From assembly GCA_037043455.1 (NCBI GenBank), contig JAWPHD010010950.1, positions 1-64,000 of the forward strand: a stretch of 64,000 bases of DNA. The letters are read 5' to 3'. This stretch comes from Cyrtodaria siliqua (lineage: Eukaryota; Mollusca; Bivalvia; Adapedonta; Hiatellidae). Positions 1-10,594 of this stretch are shown here, piece after piece. The first letter of the stretch is position 1. Each line of letters begins with the position of its first letter. The position numbers and the translations under genes are program-made. A model generated the notes under the pieces. The model did no database searches, was not told the DNA's origin, and worked only from the letters and a program-made list of their open reading frames with translations.

Positions 1-186
1 AACGATATTGGTGACGAATTTCATTATATGTTAAGGTGTCGCTTTGTAAACAATACATCCCAAAACACTACTATCTCAGGCCTAATATTTTTAATTTTAA
101 AAGCGCTACTGTCCACCAAATCATTCAAGGTCTTGAAACAAATCTCAATATTCGTTAAGAAAATTATGTTCACCTTTAAAAAATAA
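1..186 (+). pseudogene. LINE reverse-transcriptase ORF, C-terminal fragment cut by window edge
   Basis: Frame 1 is open from the first base to a TAA at 184-186. It begins with NDIGDEFHYMLRC, the Cys/His C-terminal motif found behind the RT domain of many invertebrate non-LTR retrotransposon ORF2 proteins, followed by a hydrophobic and basic helix-like tail (KALLSTKSFKVLKQ). Only about 61 residues are visible, so the RT and endonuclease domains, if present, lie outside the window. The family assignment rests on this motif alone. The stretch to ~815, which ends in AATAAA (794-799) and a short (gtt)n run, could be its 3' UTR, but I cannot show continuity. Confidence 0.55.
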
Positions 187-880
187 GCTTGCTTAGAATG
201 TAAAAAACATGCAGGTTATAAACTTACATTTTCAGTACCCACATTATCACTGAATGGTAAATCCGTAGGAACAATACGTATACAAAACGGTAACACTTGA
301 CATACTGTTTCACGTAAATGAAATACACAACTAGCAACGTTACGAAACAAATACAAATTCAGCCAGTGACACCACCAGACTTGCGCACGTGACTATAGTA
401 CAATTATCATCCATAACGATCATCTTACTGATCTCGTGCGTGTAACACTTAATATTAAATTATTGAGGGTGCGCCATTCGAAATATAAGCTACTTACTAG
501 TGGATCCACTCGCACGTGCGAATCACCGGTTTATTATTATTGTGGCCGGTAATTAGGTCAGATGTTAAAACGAATATAGAACAAACGCATACGTACGTTC
601 TTTGTCATCTCTACTTACATATGTATATTAATAACTACATCTTCTGAAGAAGATTTTTTTCTGCTCTTATCAACCTTATTAGACAATTGTTTCCTCTTTT
701 ATATAACTGATAAACATGTCCCCATTACTTACCCATACTACATTTTAACGTACTGTATTACCAATCATGTTGTTCCTATGTAACCTGATTTGAAATAAAG
801 TTTATGTTGTTGTTGATAACGCCCTTTTTCAACATCTAAGGTTTCAATGAAAAATGAGTAAACGGGTTCTTTTTATATAC
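187..880. other. non-coding, possible LINE 3' region
   Basis: No convincing ORF. AT-rich sequence with AATAAA at 794-799 followed by a (gtt)n run at 806-815, a typical end for a LINE 3' UTR. The middle part (190-600) shows nothing I recognise. Confidence 0.35.
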
Positions 881-1365
881 TATGTGGCATAAGCGCTGTT
901 ACCTTTAGCGGTAGAGGTAAGTCAAAGTGTTGCCTTTAGCGGAGGTTGTTACCTTTATCGTTGAAATTGTTACATTTAGCGGCGGTCTTTACCTTTAGCG
1001 GAATTGTTACCTTTAGCGTTGAAATTGTTACCTTTAGCGGCGGTCGTTACCTTTAGCGGAATTGTTACCTTTAGCGTTGAAATTGTTACCTTTAACGGCG
1101 GTTGTTACCTTTAGCGGAATTGGTACCTTTAGTGTTGAAATTGTTACCTTTAGCGGCGTGTCGTTACCTTTAGAGGAATTGTTACCGTTAGCGTTGAAAT
1201 TGTTACTTTTAGCGACGGTCGTTACCGTTACCTTTAGCGGAATTGTTACCTTTAGTGTTGAAATTGTTACCTTTAGCGGCGGTCGTTACTTTTAGCGGAT
1301 TTGTTACCTTTAGCGCTGAAATTGTTACCTTTAGCCCCGGTCGTTACCTTTAACGTTGTTACATA
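880..1365. repeat. minisatellite of GTTACCTTTAGCGG units
   Basis: Dozens of copies of gttacctttagcgg with small spacers. The ~19-bp subunits group in threes: the marker gttgaaatt recurs at about 1017, 1075, 1133, 1192, 1257 and 1315, a higher-order period of ~58 bp. The 77-codon open frame across it (1062-1295) is only the translated repeat. Confidence 0.9.
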
Positions 1366-1664
1366 GTGCGCAGTTTTAATAGGGTGACATACTTTAACTT
1401 ATGCGAATGTTCACGGGTCTTAAATTAGTACTGTGTTATCTGGGGTGTAAACGCGTTATTTATCCTCGCTGTATTGCACCGGGGATTTTAGCGAGCACAC
1501 TTCGGTTTTAAGTCTCATCCAAAGGACTGCTAAGGTAGGAAATACTTTTTAAATATTTCGATAATTAACCCAATTTCTATCCTTGTTGGGACTAAACTCT
1601 TGATCCATGGGTTACCTAGCCGCGATGCTAACCAGTACACCACGAAGCTACCTCATATAACGAA

Positions 1665-1985
1665 ATACATTAATATGTGCTTATTTATGTATTTTCAAAT
1701 AACTTCTCGCTGACAAAATCAACAATGAACGGTAGAAATAATTAACATTAACCCCGCCACAGTCAACAGTATTACGGATGATTGCATAACATGCGTGTGA
1801 AATTTGATTAAAATAAATTGTACACATCTTTGAATAACGTAACTTCGTCTTTCAAATTATTAAATATGGTCATATATTAATGTGTTTTTTTTGCAACTTT
1901 GATTAAAACTGAACAGCATAAAGAGCGTCTTACGAAAAAATCGTCTAATAAAAATTCAAACTAGGACTACAAATTTATCAATCAT
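1665..1985 (+). repeat. dispersed duplication, copy 1 (partner 7,870-9,065)
   Basis: This block resembles 7,870-8,155 in the same orientation: shared stretches include tttcaaataact, ggtagaaat, ccacattcaacagt-like and aatgt(g)tttatt-like runs in the same order. The last part (aaaattcaaactaggactac, ~1,950-1,972) reappears only at ~9,030, so copy 2 carries ~870 bp of extra DNA. An older element or segmental duplication; family unknown. Confidence 0.6.
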
Positions 1986-2065
1986 TTTTAAATAAGATTA
2001 CTCAACAACGAAAAATGGGGTTAGGTCGATGAAACTATATTGGATACTAAGTGTGTGTTCTATGT

Positions 2066-2235
2066 TACCACGTAGTATGCCATATTGCTGCAGTATCCAT
2101 TTATACGGCTCACTGCAGCAGATGATCGCATACTGCGTGGTAATGACTGCTGCAGTACTACATATGGTTTTTAAGATGGCTTAGTGTAGCAGTTTCTTGA
2201 TCGACGGACTGCTGCAGTATGCCATCGCTCATTTT
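2066..2235. repeat. CTGCAG-rich dispersed repeat, copy 1
   Basis: Contains 'tatgccatattgctgca' followed by 'ggctcactgcagcag', then further gctgcagta motifs. The same order of motifs occurs at 3,240-3,395. Rich in short inverted motifs (ctgcag, tgctgca), so it can form several hairpins. Not coding. Confidence 0.6.
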
Positions 2236-2329
2236 GATGTAAGTTATAACTAAGTGAAGGAAATATCAGTTATCAGTTAAACCAATAAATTAAGCAATCA
2301 TTTTAGCCGAATTTGGCAAAAAGCGAGCT

Positions 2330-2760
2330 GGCGGCGGGCAAGCGTCAACATTTTGTTTTTGTTATATCTCAGCATTACCATGTCCGCTCTTCACCATTTT
2401 TTTACAGCATCTTCCCCCATGAGGCTCTGACCATACCTTGAAAACGAGTAACTGGCGCGGGGGTATTTTTGTTATATCTCAGCACTGATTTTCAGGAAAC
2501 TTTAACACCACATTCCTCTCATGAAGCACTGACCATACTCTGAAAACTAGGTCACTGTAACCTACTTACTCAAACATAATAATACGTTACGTTAACATTT
2601 TTGTTAAAGTTCGGGCGGGCGTAGTGGAATTTCTATTACCATCTCCGATCTTCGAATTTAACAGCACCTTCCTCTCGTGAAGCAATGGCCATACTCTCAG
2701 GCTAAAAATTAGGTCATTGTGACCTACTTTCAACAAAATATACGTTACGTTAACCTTTTT
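2330..2760. repeat. diverged tandem repeat, about three units
   Basis: Three related blocks, around 2,404, 2,507 and 2,663, share 'ttcctctcatgaagca', 'ccatactct' and 'aggtcattgtgacctac'-like stretches. The last two also share 'tacgttacgttaac'. Spacing is irregular (100-160 bp). No coding potential seen. Confidence 0.6.
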
Positions 2761-2984
2761 CGTTTAGGTTTGTTATGTTTGTCACTAAATATTACATTTC
2801 TAGACTTAAGTCTTATTTAATTGCAATTTCGAAAACTCCTTTGAACGGATAATTAAGCTGAATTCAATACCTAGATTAATTAACTTCATCCCACTCTTCA
2901 GCAAAACTGACACAGAACAACGATACATACTAAATACTATGGAGGCTGATTTCTGCCATTGTTCTTCTTTTCGTTATATCACCG

Positions 2985-3175
2985 CGAAAAGACGACAAAA
3001 TGAGAAGACGACACATTCATCGTGAAAAGTCGACAGAACGAAAGAACGACAGAATGAAAAGACGATATATTCATTGCAAAAAGGTGACAGAACGAAAGCA
3101 AGACAGAACGATAAGACCACATTCCAAATGCGAAAAGACGACATAATGCAACGGGAAGGAATAAAATGAGGAAAT
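2985..3175. repeat. degenerate short tandem repeat (gacgacagaacgaaa-like)
   Basis: Purine-rich strand built from gaaaagacgacagaacgaaa-like units, with many substitutions. The two minus-strand open frames here (2,979-3,289) are translations of the repeat and have no recognisable domain. Confidence 0.6.
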
Positions 3176-3239
3176 GGCAGAAATCAGCCACCATAGACTA
3201 TCAACACAAACGAGAGGAAAATGTAGATGCTGAGCACAA

Positions 3240-3395
3240 TGACAACGCAGTATGCCATATTGCTGCAATATGTCATTTATATGGCTCACTGCAGCAGTTA
3301 CAACTATGGCTTACTTCTGCAGTATAGAATACTGCGTCAAAAGGTGTAACGCAGTACTTCATTTGTACTTTTTCAAATGGCAAAGTGCAGCAGTG
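3240..3395. repeat. CTGCAG-rich dispersed repeat, copy 2
   Basis: Same motif order as 2,066-2,235: gcagtatgccatattgctg, then atggctcactgcagcag, then further gcagta motifs. Same orientation, 1.17 kb downstream of copy 1. Confidence 0.6.
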
Positions 3396-3466
3396 CTTTG
3401 TTAATTTTGAGAGTATGGTAACACAATCTCTTATTAAATTATCAAACTAAAAAAACTTGATAAAAG

Positions 3467-3468
<2 letters not shown>

Positions 3469-3492
<24 letters not shown>
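3469..3492. repeat. (TA)n microsatellite at Penelope-like element end
   Basis: Uninterrupted TA dinucleotides run into an A9 tract just outside the 3' end of the minus-strand Penelope-like element. Such AT microsatellites are plausible insertion sites. Confidence 0.85.
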
Positions 3493-3497
<5 letters not shown>

Positions 3498-3529
3498 AAA
3501 GACTCTATGTTAAATTGTTTAACTCTGCC

Positions 3530-3562
3530 AAGCTTTCGGACTTACGTCCTTCATCAGGGCTA
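3530..3562 (-). ncRNA. hammerhead-ribozyme-like core in Penelope-like element
   Basis: On the minus strand the sequence has CTGATGA, then a helix GGAC/GTCC closed by a GTAA (GNRA) tetraloop, then GAAA: the two conserved core strands of a hammerhead flanking stem II. One unpaired A sits between CTGATGA and the helix, which departs from the strict consensus. I could not define stems I and III or a cleavage site. Penelope-like elements are known to carry hammerhead motifs, which supports the call. Confidence 0.45.
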
Positions 3563-3640
3563 ATTTACTACTCAATGTATACAAGTAAAACGGACGTGAC
3601 GTTGTAGTGGACGCGTAACAACGCCGAGTGTAATGGCGCG

Positions 3641-4003
3641 CTATTCCTTCAGATTGACGCCATATGGCCGGTATGTTCGCAGCTTACTCTTCCATAACTG
3701 CTCAATGGTTTTCCGGTATTGCTCGTCCCCATTCAGTTTCTCCAAACCCATCACTCTAAAATCACTGACACTGTGTCCATCTGTATAAAAGTGTGCTGCC
3801 ACCGGATCGTTGTACTGTGTCCGTATTCGGGATAGGTTCAGCAAGTGTCTCTGATACAGGGTATCGCCCGTCTCTCCTACATAGATGTACCTCTGGCAAC
3901 ACCTACAGTACACTGCATACACTACATTGGTTGATTTGCAGGTGATCAAGTTCCTTACTTTGTATGTATTCCCGTTAACATCGGTGAACGTGTCAGACTC
4001 CAT
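3641..4003 (-). pseudogene. GIY-YIG endonuclease domain of Penelope-like element
   Basis: 120 codons from the first Met. The segment NVVYAVYCRCCQRYIYVGET carries the GIY-YIG-type pair (VYAVY followed by YVGET), then Q-R-H-L, the catalytic Arg region, and PVAAHFYTDGH. In Penelope-like elements this domain nicks target DNA. The apparent start is internal: the frame is open upstream through the CRPCG knuckle until the break near 4,064-4,070, so this is the tail of a longer protein and not a free-standing gene. Confidence 0.85.
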
Positions 4004-4465
4004 GATGTACGGGCATATGCAACATCGCTTCGCTCCACATGGTCGGCATGTGTTGGACTCCTTAAAAAAACTGCCTATTGTGCTTCTTGTGTACCAGTAT
4101 GTCTTGCAAGTTACTGTCCCTTCGAAACGCTATTATTGGTGGTTCCGGGAAGATCGCTTTCATTGTGTTGGAAGTATGAAGCGTAGGTAGGTGTTTTCGC
4201 AGAATTCGACCTATATTTGGTAATGCTCTAGAGAACGTCAGGACTAGGGGGATTCTCTTGGTTTCTTTTTTAGCGCTGTTGTACTGTAACAATTTATCCC
4301 GTTGTTTTGCATCTACTTTTGTAGTTCTGTCTCAACAAACTTCCCATCATACCCTCTCCGTTGCAACTTTGTCTTAATGTCCGCTCTGTGCTTTTGATAG
4401 CTAGACTCTTCTGAACATATCCGTTTTATCCTAACTCCTAGACCGAATGGAATAGCTTTCTTTGT

Positions 4466-5289
4466 ATATATAAATGAAAATGGTTCATTATGTAATGTAA
4501 CAAAACAGCCAAAATCTGCGAAATTTCTTTTCTAGTTGGAAATCTGGAAATTGTATCTAACAATTTTAAATTGCGGAACTTACAACAGTAGAATGAATAA
4601 ATAATATTTTCTTGGTAATTTAATTGTTTTGTTTGATTTATCCAGATTGATTTTGTTCGTAAATGTTGTTTGTTTAGTTACATACGCACTACGCCATGTG
4701 GCGTTTTTATGAGTATTATTCCACATGGCATGCTGCGATTCTACATGAGGACTTCGAGTCCGTATACTGTTGTGCTAGCAGTTACAAACTATAATATCTT
4801 AAATAATTTAAATAATTTAAAATCGATTGGACCTGAATAAATTACAAAACAAAACAGGCAATTATTGCAATATACGTATTTCTTTGTAATTCCTTGGTTT
4901 AATAATGAAATTATTATGGCAAAGTGTGCCAAATAAAATACTAACACTAAAAATGAATAGTTCTTATACTGCCTAATACAGATTGACCTTGAAAAATAAA
5001 TAAAACAATGCATGGTTTTGCATGGTATTGGATGCCTCTCCCATTATAATCTTTTTCGGAGTGTATACAACCCAGAGATCATAATACCCGATTAACTATT
5101 GAAATAAAACCACCAGTGCAGAGCGGTACAGGTACAAATGTGTTTCAAAGTTTGTTTTCATTTCGTGTACTTCGAGTATTTAATATACTAAGCTCTCGTT
5201 TTTTATAAAATTGTATAAACTTGTGAATAAAGTTAAAGGGACTGAAGACGATCTAAAAGAAAATATAATCAGTGTCAATCCAAATAATA
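4466..5289. other. non-coding AT-rich stretch
   Basis: No supported gene, RNA or repeat. The short open frame at 4,789-5,013 (minus) is AT-rich with no recognisable domain. Confidence 0.6.
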
Positions 5290-5600
5290 GTAAAAATCTA
5301 TGATTAGCGGTTCGTGTCATAAGTCCAAAAGTCACGCGTTACTTACATCTCTGACGCGTTAATCCTTTCTGACGCGTTAGAGATGAGATATTCCCTATTT
5401 GTTTAACTGAAAATGAGCGATTATTGTCATTTTTTTAACAAACGCGTTTCTCTCGATTTAGTAACGCCTTACTTGGTCCGGGTAAAACATTTTCTAGCGC
5501 GTTAGAAAATAGCTGCTCAGAACGGTCACTTGACCTCACTTACGCGTTACCTGTCACGTAAGTAACTCAATGGAAACCTAACGCGATGAGCTAAAATCAT
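5290..5600 (+). repeat. TAACGCGTTA-rich dispersed repeat, copy 1
   Basis: Contains many acgcgtta and taacgc motifs, several fully palindromic (taacgcgtta-like). It begins with gtgtcataagtccaaaagt and continues with acgcgtta cttac. An inverted relative lies at 14,040-14,195 and ends in the complement of the same lead sequence. Non-coding; probably a non-autonomous element. Confidence 0.6.
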
Positions 5601-7140
5601 TCGACCAATTTTAATTTTTGACACAACTTGCATTTGTTCAAACATTAATATTTGTTTTAGCATACTAAGGGGAGGGATAATCTTAAAGGAATGGGACTAA
5701 AGATGTACAGAAAATGCTTTTTGATACTTTTATTTGGTATGGCAACATGGGTAATTTTATTGTCTTCTAAGAAATGTAGGACACAATGATGGTATGATTT
5801 ATTGGATTGTCATGGGTTTGATTTTTGATAAATGTACATTAAACTGTGGAGTGCTCCCTCAATATTTGTTTTGAAAATATATACGTTATCCCAAAGTATT
5901 CCGCATGAACAACGTCCAAAGTAAGACTGCTATACTGCGCATGTCCCGTTTTTCTAACTCAAACAAGGTACAGTCAGAGGACGATTTTAGAGCAATCTAA
6001 TTACACCTTTATGTAGAAGAAATTGGCACAGACATGTTTGATCGGTTCTGTTTAATATATATGTATATATAAAAACAATATCAAAAGTCTTCATCTCAAA
6101 TCGCGTGCTAAATGTGTTATTTTGATGCTAAAAGACTTAAAAATACACCAATGAGCAAGAGCGTAGCTGGCCGATTTTAAAATATACAGAAGTTTCTAGT
6201 GGATATTCTTCCATTTCTGATATGAGACACGTAAATGCGTTTACATGAATTGAGTCTGGTTCGTTAGAAAAGTCTATCTTAGCATTCACCCGAATTTTCG
6301 ATCTACACCGAACATTCTGCGAAAGACAGCACACTCTTCAATTTTTGCCGCATCTTGCAAACATTCGGCTTTTGAATCGGACGGCATGATTCATGTCGTT
6401 GCATTCCTTTTCCGTATATTTTCTGGCAGATAATACACATTGTCTAGTTTGTGGGTTTGAATTGTGACATAAAAGAAACAGTAGTTTCAGATCAATGATG
6501 TCTGACTCTGCTGATATCAGATTCAGTGGATCTGAATGCCTGGACAAACGAAAGAATAAAAGAGTTCCGATATGGAGAAACGCATTTAGTGTGATATTTC
6601 AAACAAACGTGTTTTCAATACAGGAATCTCCAAACTCGACAACAATTATACTGAAAATGCCATTTTTATTTCTTTTTTTCTTTTTTTTGCAGGCTGTTTC
6701 TCAAATCTTGATATTTCTGTTTTTGTGGCAACACAGAGGAATTCACCAGTTGACTTTTGACAGATGTTACATTTGTTAATATCAATTGAAGCCTTTTTTA
6801 TTTGTTAAGCGTATCGGTGAGTTTTCGCTTACTCTGTTCCATTATAGTTTGGCAATATTATCTTAAATGTAAAGAAAATATCAAAATGTTCAGTTTAAAC
6901 TGATTAATTGACCGAACAAAAAGTCTCATTTTACCAATTTATTCATTCTTAAAACGTCTTTGTTTTAATTCAGAAAAACATTGTACAGCTTACTGGCACG
7001 CATGCATCGTGTTTTGCTGTTTAACTACATAAATTGAAAAAAAAAGTTTAACTTGCCTATTTTTTGACCAATTTGGCTAACAGGTGCATCAGTCTATTGT
7101 AATCAATGGAGTATATTCATAATATGGATAAAGTTGGTGG
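5601..7140. other. no gene seen
   Basis: AT-rich intergenic DNA. The open frames at 6,137-6,547 (minus) and 6,495-6,779 (plus) overlap on opposite strands, have no recognisable domain and no supporting context. Confidence 0.55.
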
Positions 7141-7176
7141 TGGTGGTGTGTGTGGGGGGGGGGGGGGGGGGGGGGG
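7141..7176. repeat. GT-rich run and 23-base G tract
   Basis: A short (ggt/gt)n stretch leads into an uninterrupted run of G at 7,154-7,176. It could form a G-quadruplex; homopolymer length is unreliable in assemblies. Confidence 0.85.
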
Positions 7177-7467
7177 TTCTTATCTGCATGCGTGTCATTG
7201 GACATTCACTTAAATCCGAGGCATTCTGTTTATGAAACATTTATTTTTATTGTTTTATTGAGTTTCCCGGAATGCGTCTGATTTATAATTTGATAAAAAA
7301 AACATCCGTAAATAATAATTTTGCATCGGATGAGACATGCCGCTTTTAAAGGTATATAATCAAGTAATACTTGTTAATACAGTGTAGGTAAAAACGGTTA
7401 CTGAAAACTTATACATTTGTCGAGCATCTGACGAGCATCTGACGAGCATCTCTTTCCTTGTGTGACC

Positions 7468-7725
7468 GTCTCCGTGGCCGAATGGTAAACGACGTTGCGT
7501 TGTAAACCATCGCTTCGCATCGCAGCGGGTTCGAATCCCACTGGGAGCTCGACTTGTAAGTGATTCTTACGGATGGCGGGAGGTGAAGAGTACTGGTTCT
7601 ACCCAGGTAAAGTGGGTGGTCTGCTTTCACCACAAAAACAATCGACCGTCATATATAACCTTACATGTGTTGAAAATGACGTAAAACACCATACATACAA
7701 ACAAACAAAACAAACAAACAAACTT
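7468..7725 (+). mobile_element. tRNA-derived SINE, complete-looking
   Basis: The head resembles a tRNA with an internal Pol III promoter: A-box-like tggccgaatgg (~7,482) and B-box ggttcgaatcc (~7,528). A non-tRNA body follows (ctcgacttgtaag to tcgaccgtcatatataacc), then an (aaac)n tail near 7,695-7,721. A 5'-truncated relative at 18,388-18,580 shares the B-box flank (aatcccactgggagct), the ttcttacgga segment, ggttctaccagg-like sequence and the tail, showing this is a dispersed family. It would depend on a LINE for movement; which one cannot be told from here. Confidence 0.78.
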
Positions 7726-8225
7726 CCCTTGATTACACTTTACTTTCTGAAATACTATATCAGGTCATTTCATGTTTACTTCAACATTTCAAGATTAGAT
7801 GCAATATATGCGCAGTTTTAATAGAGTGACATAATGCAAACTTGTAAACTATATATATTCTTAAAAAAAAAAGCATTACAAAATATATTACTATGTGCAT
7901 ATTTATTTTAATTTCAAATAACTCATGAAAGGTAGAAATGATTAAAATTAACCACGCCACATTCAACAGTAACAGTCCCATTATTGCGGACGAGTGCATA
8001 GTACGTGTGTGAAAATTGATAAATATTAAATGTATACATCTTCAAACGTAAATACGTGATTCAAATTATTAAAGATTCTCATCTGTTAATGTTTATTTTC
8101 CATCTTTGAATAAAACTGAATAGCTGTTGTCAGATCATGAAAGACCGTCTTACAGGGGTGAAAAGGCCAGACATAAATCACGAAAAGCAATTCAAATTCA
8201 AATCAGCAGACAGTATCGTTGAATA

Positions 8226-8370
8226 TGTTGTTTTGGAGTGAATAACAGATTTTATCTTATCGAGATGTGTGAAAACTTTATATTTTCACGAATGCGAAGT
8301 ATAAGTGTAAATACTGAAGTTTGATCACTTCGAGATGAAATAAAATCTGTTATTTACGACAAAACAACAA
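8226..8370. repeat. inverted repeat (foldback), ~29-bp arms
   Basis: Arms 8,226-8,255 and 8,341-8,369 are near-perfect complements (outer parts tgttgttttg and aataacagatttta). The ~85-bp loop contains further short complementary motifs (cgagatg / cacttcgagatg). MITE-like; no target-site duplication identified. Confidence 0.65.
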
Positions 8371-8699
8371 ATTTTCTTTTTATTTTATGTTTTATAATCA
8401 AAGTGTACTGCAGTAGGCAGAACATTAAATAAAAAATTGGCTTAGTATGATAAAATTGCTGTTTTTAATTCCCCATATCTTCTAAACTACTTAACCGATT
8501 TCAATATTCTAAGACTCATTTTTTTAGTTAAGTTATTTCCAATCTAAATATATAACCTTTATAGCAACTATCGGAAAAAAGTTGTTTTTGAAAAAAACAA
8601 GTAGTTCCGGTAGTGAAAAAATAAAACTCTTTATTATATAACCTATAAATAGACGCGTTTTCATTGGCTAAAAAGTAATTTTTTAGAAAAAATATCTAG

Positions 8700-8790
8700 C
8701 GATATTGACCTGTTTTTTTGATATTGACCTGTTTTTTTGATATTGACCTGTTTTATATAATTGTTTTTTTGATATTGACCTGTTTTATAT
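8700..8790. repeat. gatattgacctg tandem repeat
   Basis: Four copies of gatattgacctgtttt, the last two followed by atataattg, just upstream of the 8,824-8,954 hairpin. Confidence 0.85.
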
Positions 8791-8823
8791 AATTGTAAAT
8801 TGAGGGTTATATAATAAAACAGT

Positions 8824-8954
8824 TATGGACTTTTCAGCTGTTATACATGATGTTGATATGTACCAAAAAATCATTATTGACCTCGGCTATCGCCTCGGTC
8901 AATAATGATTTTTTTGGTGCATATCACATCATGTATAACAGCTGAAAAGTCCAT
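8824..8954. repeat. long near-perfect hairpin, ~59-bp arms
   Basis: Arm 1 (8,824-8,882, starting tatggacttttcagctg) and arm 2 (8,896-8,954, ending cagctgaaaagtccata) are complementary with only a few differences and a ~13-base loop. Such a structure is typical of a foldback MITE and could extrude as a cruciform. Confidence 0.85.
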
Positions 8955-9065
8955 AATTGTATAGTATTTCACACGTATGAAATACAACTTTTATTTCATT
9001 GCTAAAATCCACTTTTTCACTGCTAAGCAAAAATAAAAATTCAAATTAGGGATACAAATTCATAT

Positions 9066-10226
9066 ATCGATGGTCTAGAATTATAACGTCGTAAGTGAAA
9101 AATCATAGTTTTCGGGAAAGTGAGAAAAAGGACGGACGGTATCAACTGTGTGAATTCTCTGAACAATCTCATATGACATAAGCTGTAGTTTGCTTTCTCA
9201 TAAAATAAATTATTTGTTATTTTAAAAAAAAAATTGACTTTGCAATCTGAACATTTGCACTTACGAGCTTATGTTATTAATACTCGGAAACGAAGATGTT
9301 CATCAAAAAGTTGTATCTGGCAGTCACGACCTTTTAAAATATGTTAAAAGCGATTATTAACCACTGTAAGTGTCTTATAAAAGTTTGCTAGTTCATGCTA
9401 CACTGTTGATCGAAATGTAGAATGCATATGGGACCATGCGTGTATTAGAATATATCTATTAGAAAATCTTTTATTTGTTAAATTTAAATCTCACGGATAT
9501 AAAAACCACGATCTTATTATTAATTTAGTAAATTCAGAAATATTAATGGTAATGTAACATACAAATACAGACACGAATTATGTCTCATTGTTGTAACAAT
9601 TATAACAATTAATAACAAAGAATTGTGAGTTGTATTCATAAATGAAAAGAAACCTATACAATCACCCGTATGTAACATTTAAAATCTAATAGCATTTCAG
9701 TCCTGTAATAACTAATAACGATCACATCTGTAACAACAGTGTGTTGTCAAAACCAATACATGTTTGTTTGGAATTTTACATATCCAGACCATAAATAATT
9801 CGAAAGGCATGTGCTCTTTTTAAAGATCTATGCGCCCCACCCCACCACCCACTGGATGAAAAATAATGATCGTAACTCACTTTTAACTCTTTTTCTAAGA
9901 GTATATGTAAGAGTTGATACAAGTTCGGTAACACCGTAAGACATTGTAGTAAGCTGGATGGATGGACAGACATGTATGCATGCTTCAAAATAGTTTTAGT
10001 TTGTAACAAAATTTATATGAACAGCCTGTCGCAACGGGTTTGCAACATCAACATCAATGTTACATCATACACAATGGGTGCATTTCAGTCATAGTGAATT
10101 TCAAAACATGGCCGTCAAATCGTTTATAGATAGGACATAAACCGTTTGATATGTTCAATGACGTGATAAATTCTAGACGGTAAACTATATCAGCTGTACT
10201 ATTGGTTCAAGTGGATTTTCAAGTGG
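9066..10226. other. no gene seen
   Basis: AT-rich, non-repetitive at the scale I can read. The minus-strand frame at 9,776-10,009 shows no domain. Confidence 0.55.
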
Positions 10227-10520
10227 GTGACGTCATCATTCCCACGCGACCGTGAGTCATCGTAGCCCACGCGACCGTGAGTAATCATCGTCAAGTGATC
10301 ACGAGTCATCATAGCCCACGCGACCGTGAATCATTCGTATACGTCATTAAGTACATACGCCACTTAAGAACGACGGTTATTTCAAATACCACCAATCAAC
10401 GTCAACGTGTACGAATTTCAAGTACAGACAACGTCATCAAGTACCGACGCCACTTGAGAACGACGGTTATTTCGAAATTAACTAATCACGCTAAATTTAA
10501 TAGACCATCCCTAATGACGT
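10227..10520 (+). promoter_or_regulatory. repeat-built putative control region upstream of PC4-like gene
   Basis: Two kinds of direct repeat stand upstream of the PC4-like frame. A 25-bp unit (cccacgcgaccgtgagtcat plus a short spacer) occurs four times at 10,241, 10,266, ~10,290 and 10,315. A 47-bp block starting acgtca and containing cgccactta/tgagaacgacgg occurs twice, at 10,341 and 10,431, 90 bp apart. Perfect CRE-type palindromes tgacgtca lie at ~10,228 and ~10,513. The arrangement looks like clustered binding sites for an activator, but no TATA box or start site is assigned. The open frame running through it from 10,277 is likely fortuitous. Confidence 0.45.
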
Positions 10521-10594
10521 CATATTTTCTGTTTAAAAAAATACGATTTTTTTTTATTCAACATTCGCAGTATCAGTTTGGTAACTTGAACAGT

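Larger units (their letters stand above)
3495..4465 (-). mobile_element. Penelope-like retroelement, 5'-truncated
   Basis: Read on the minus strand, the order is: RT-thumb-like sequence (IPFGLGVRIKRICS and KLQRRGYDGKFVE, ~4,330-4,460), a linker (LPNIGRILRKHLP and FPEPPIIAFRR, ~4,100-4,290), a Cys-rich CRPCGAKRCCICPY knuckle (~4,010-4,050) and a GIY-YIG endonuclease (3,641-4,003). This is the C-terminal architecture of Penelope-like elements. At least two frame breaks are visible, one near 4,305 and one at or next to the A7 run at 4,064-4,070. The RT palm and everything 5' of it are missing, so the copy is dead. A hammerhead-like motif lies in its 3' part. Confidence 0.85.
7870..9065 (+). repeat. 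dispersed duplication, copy 2, with inserted foldbacks
   Basis: 7,870-8,155 resembles 1,665-1,940, and 9,030-9,065 resembles 1,950-1,985. The DNA between them (~8,160-9,030) is absent from copy 1 and contains two inverted repeats and a short tandem repeat, so it looks like one or more nested non-autonomous insertions. Confidence 0.55.

Noticed and set aside
1062..1295. 77-codon open frame
   Set aside because: Entirely inside the GTTACCTTTAGCGG minisatellite.
6137..6779. Several short open frames on both strands
   Set aside because: No domain, overlapping on opposite strands, AT-rich composition.
7468..7560. A tRNA gene
   Set aside because: It has A and B boxes but no proper acceptor stem, and continues into a SINE body shared with 18,388-18,580.
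10277..10594. Upstream extension of the PC4-like protein to ATG 10,277
   Set aside because: This part translates the 25-bp and 47-bp DNA repeats of the control region; homology begins after ATG 10,595.
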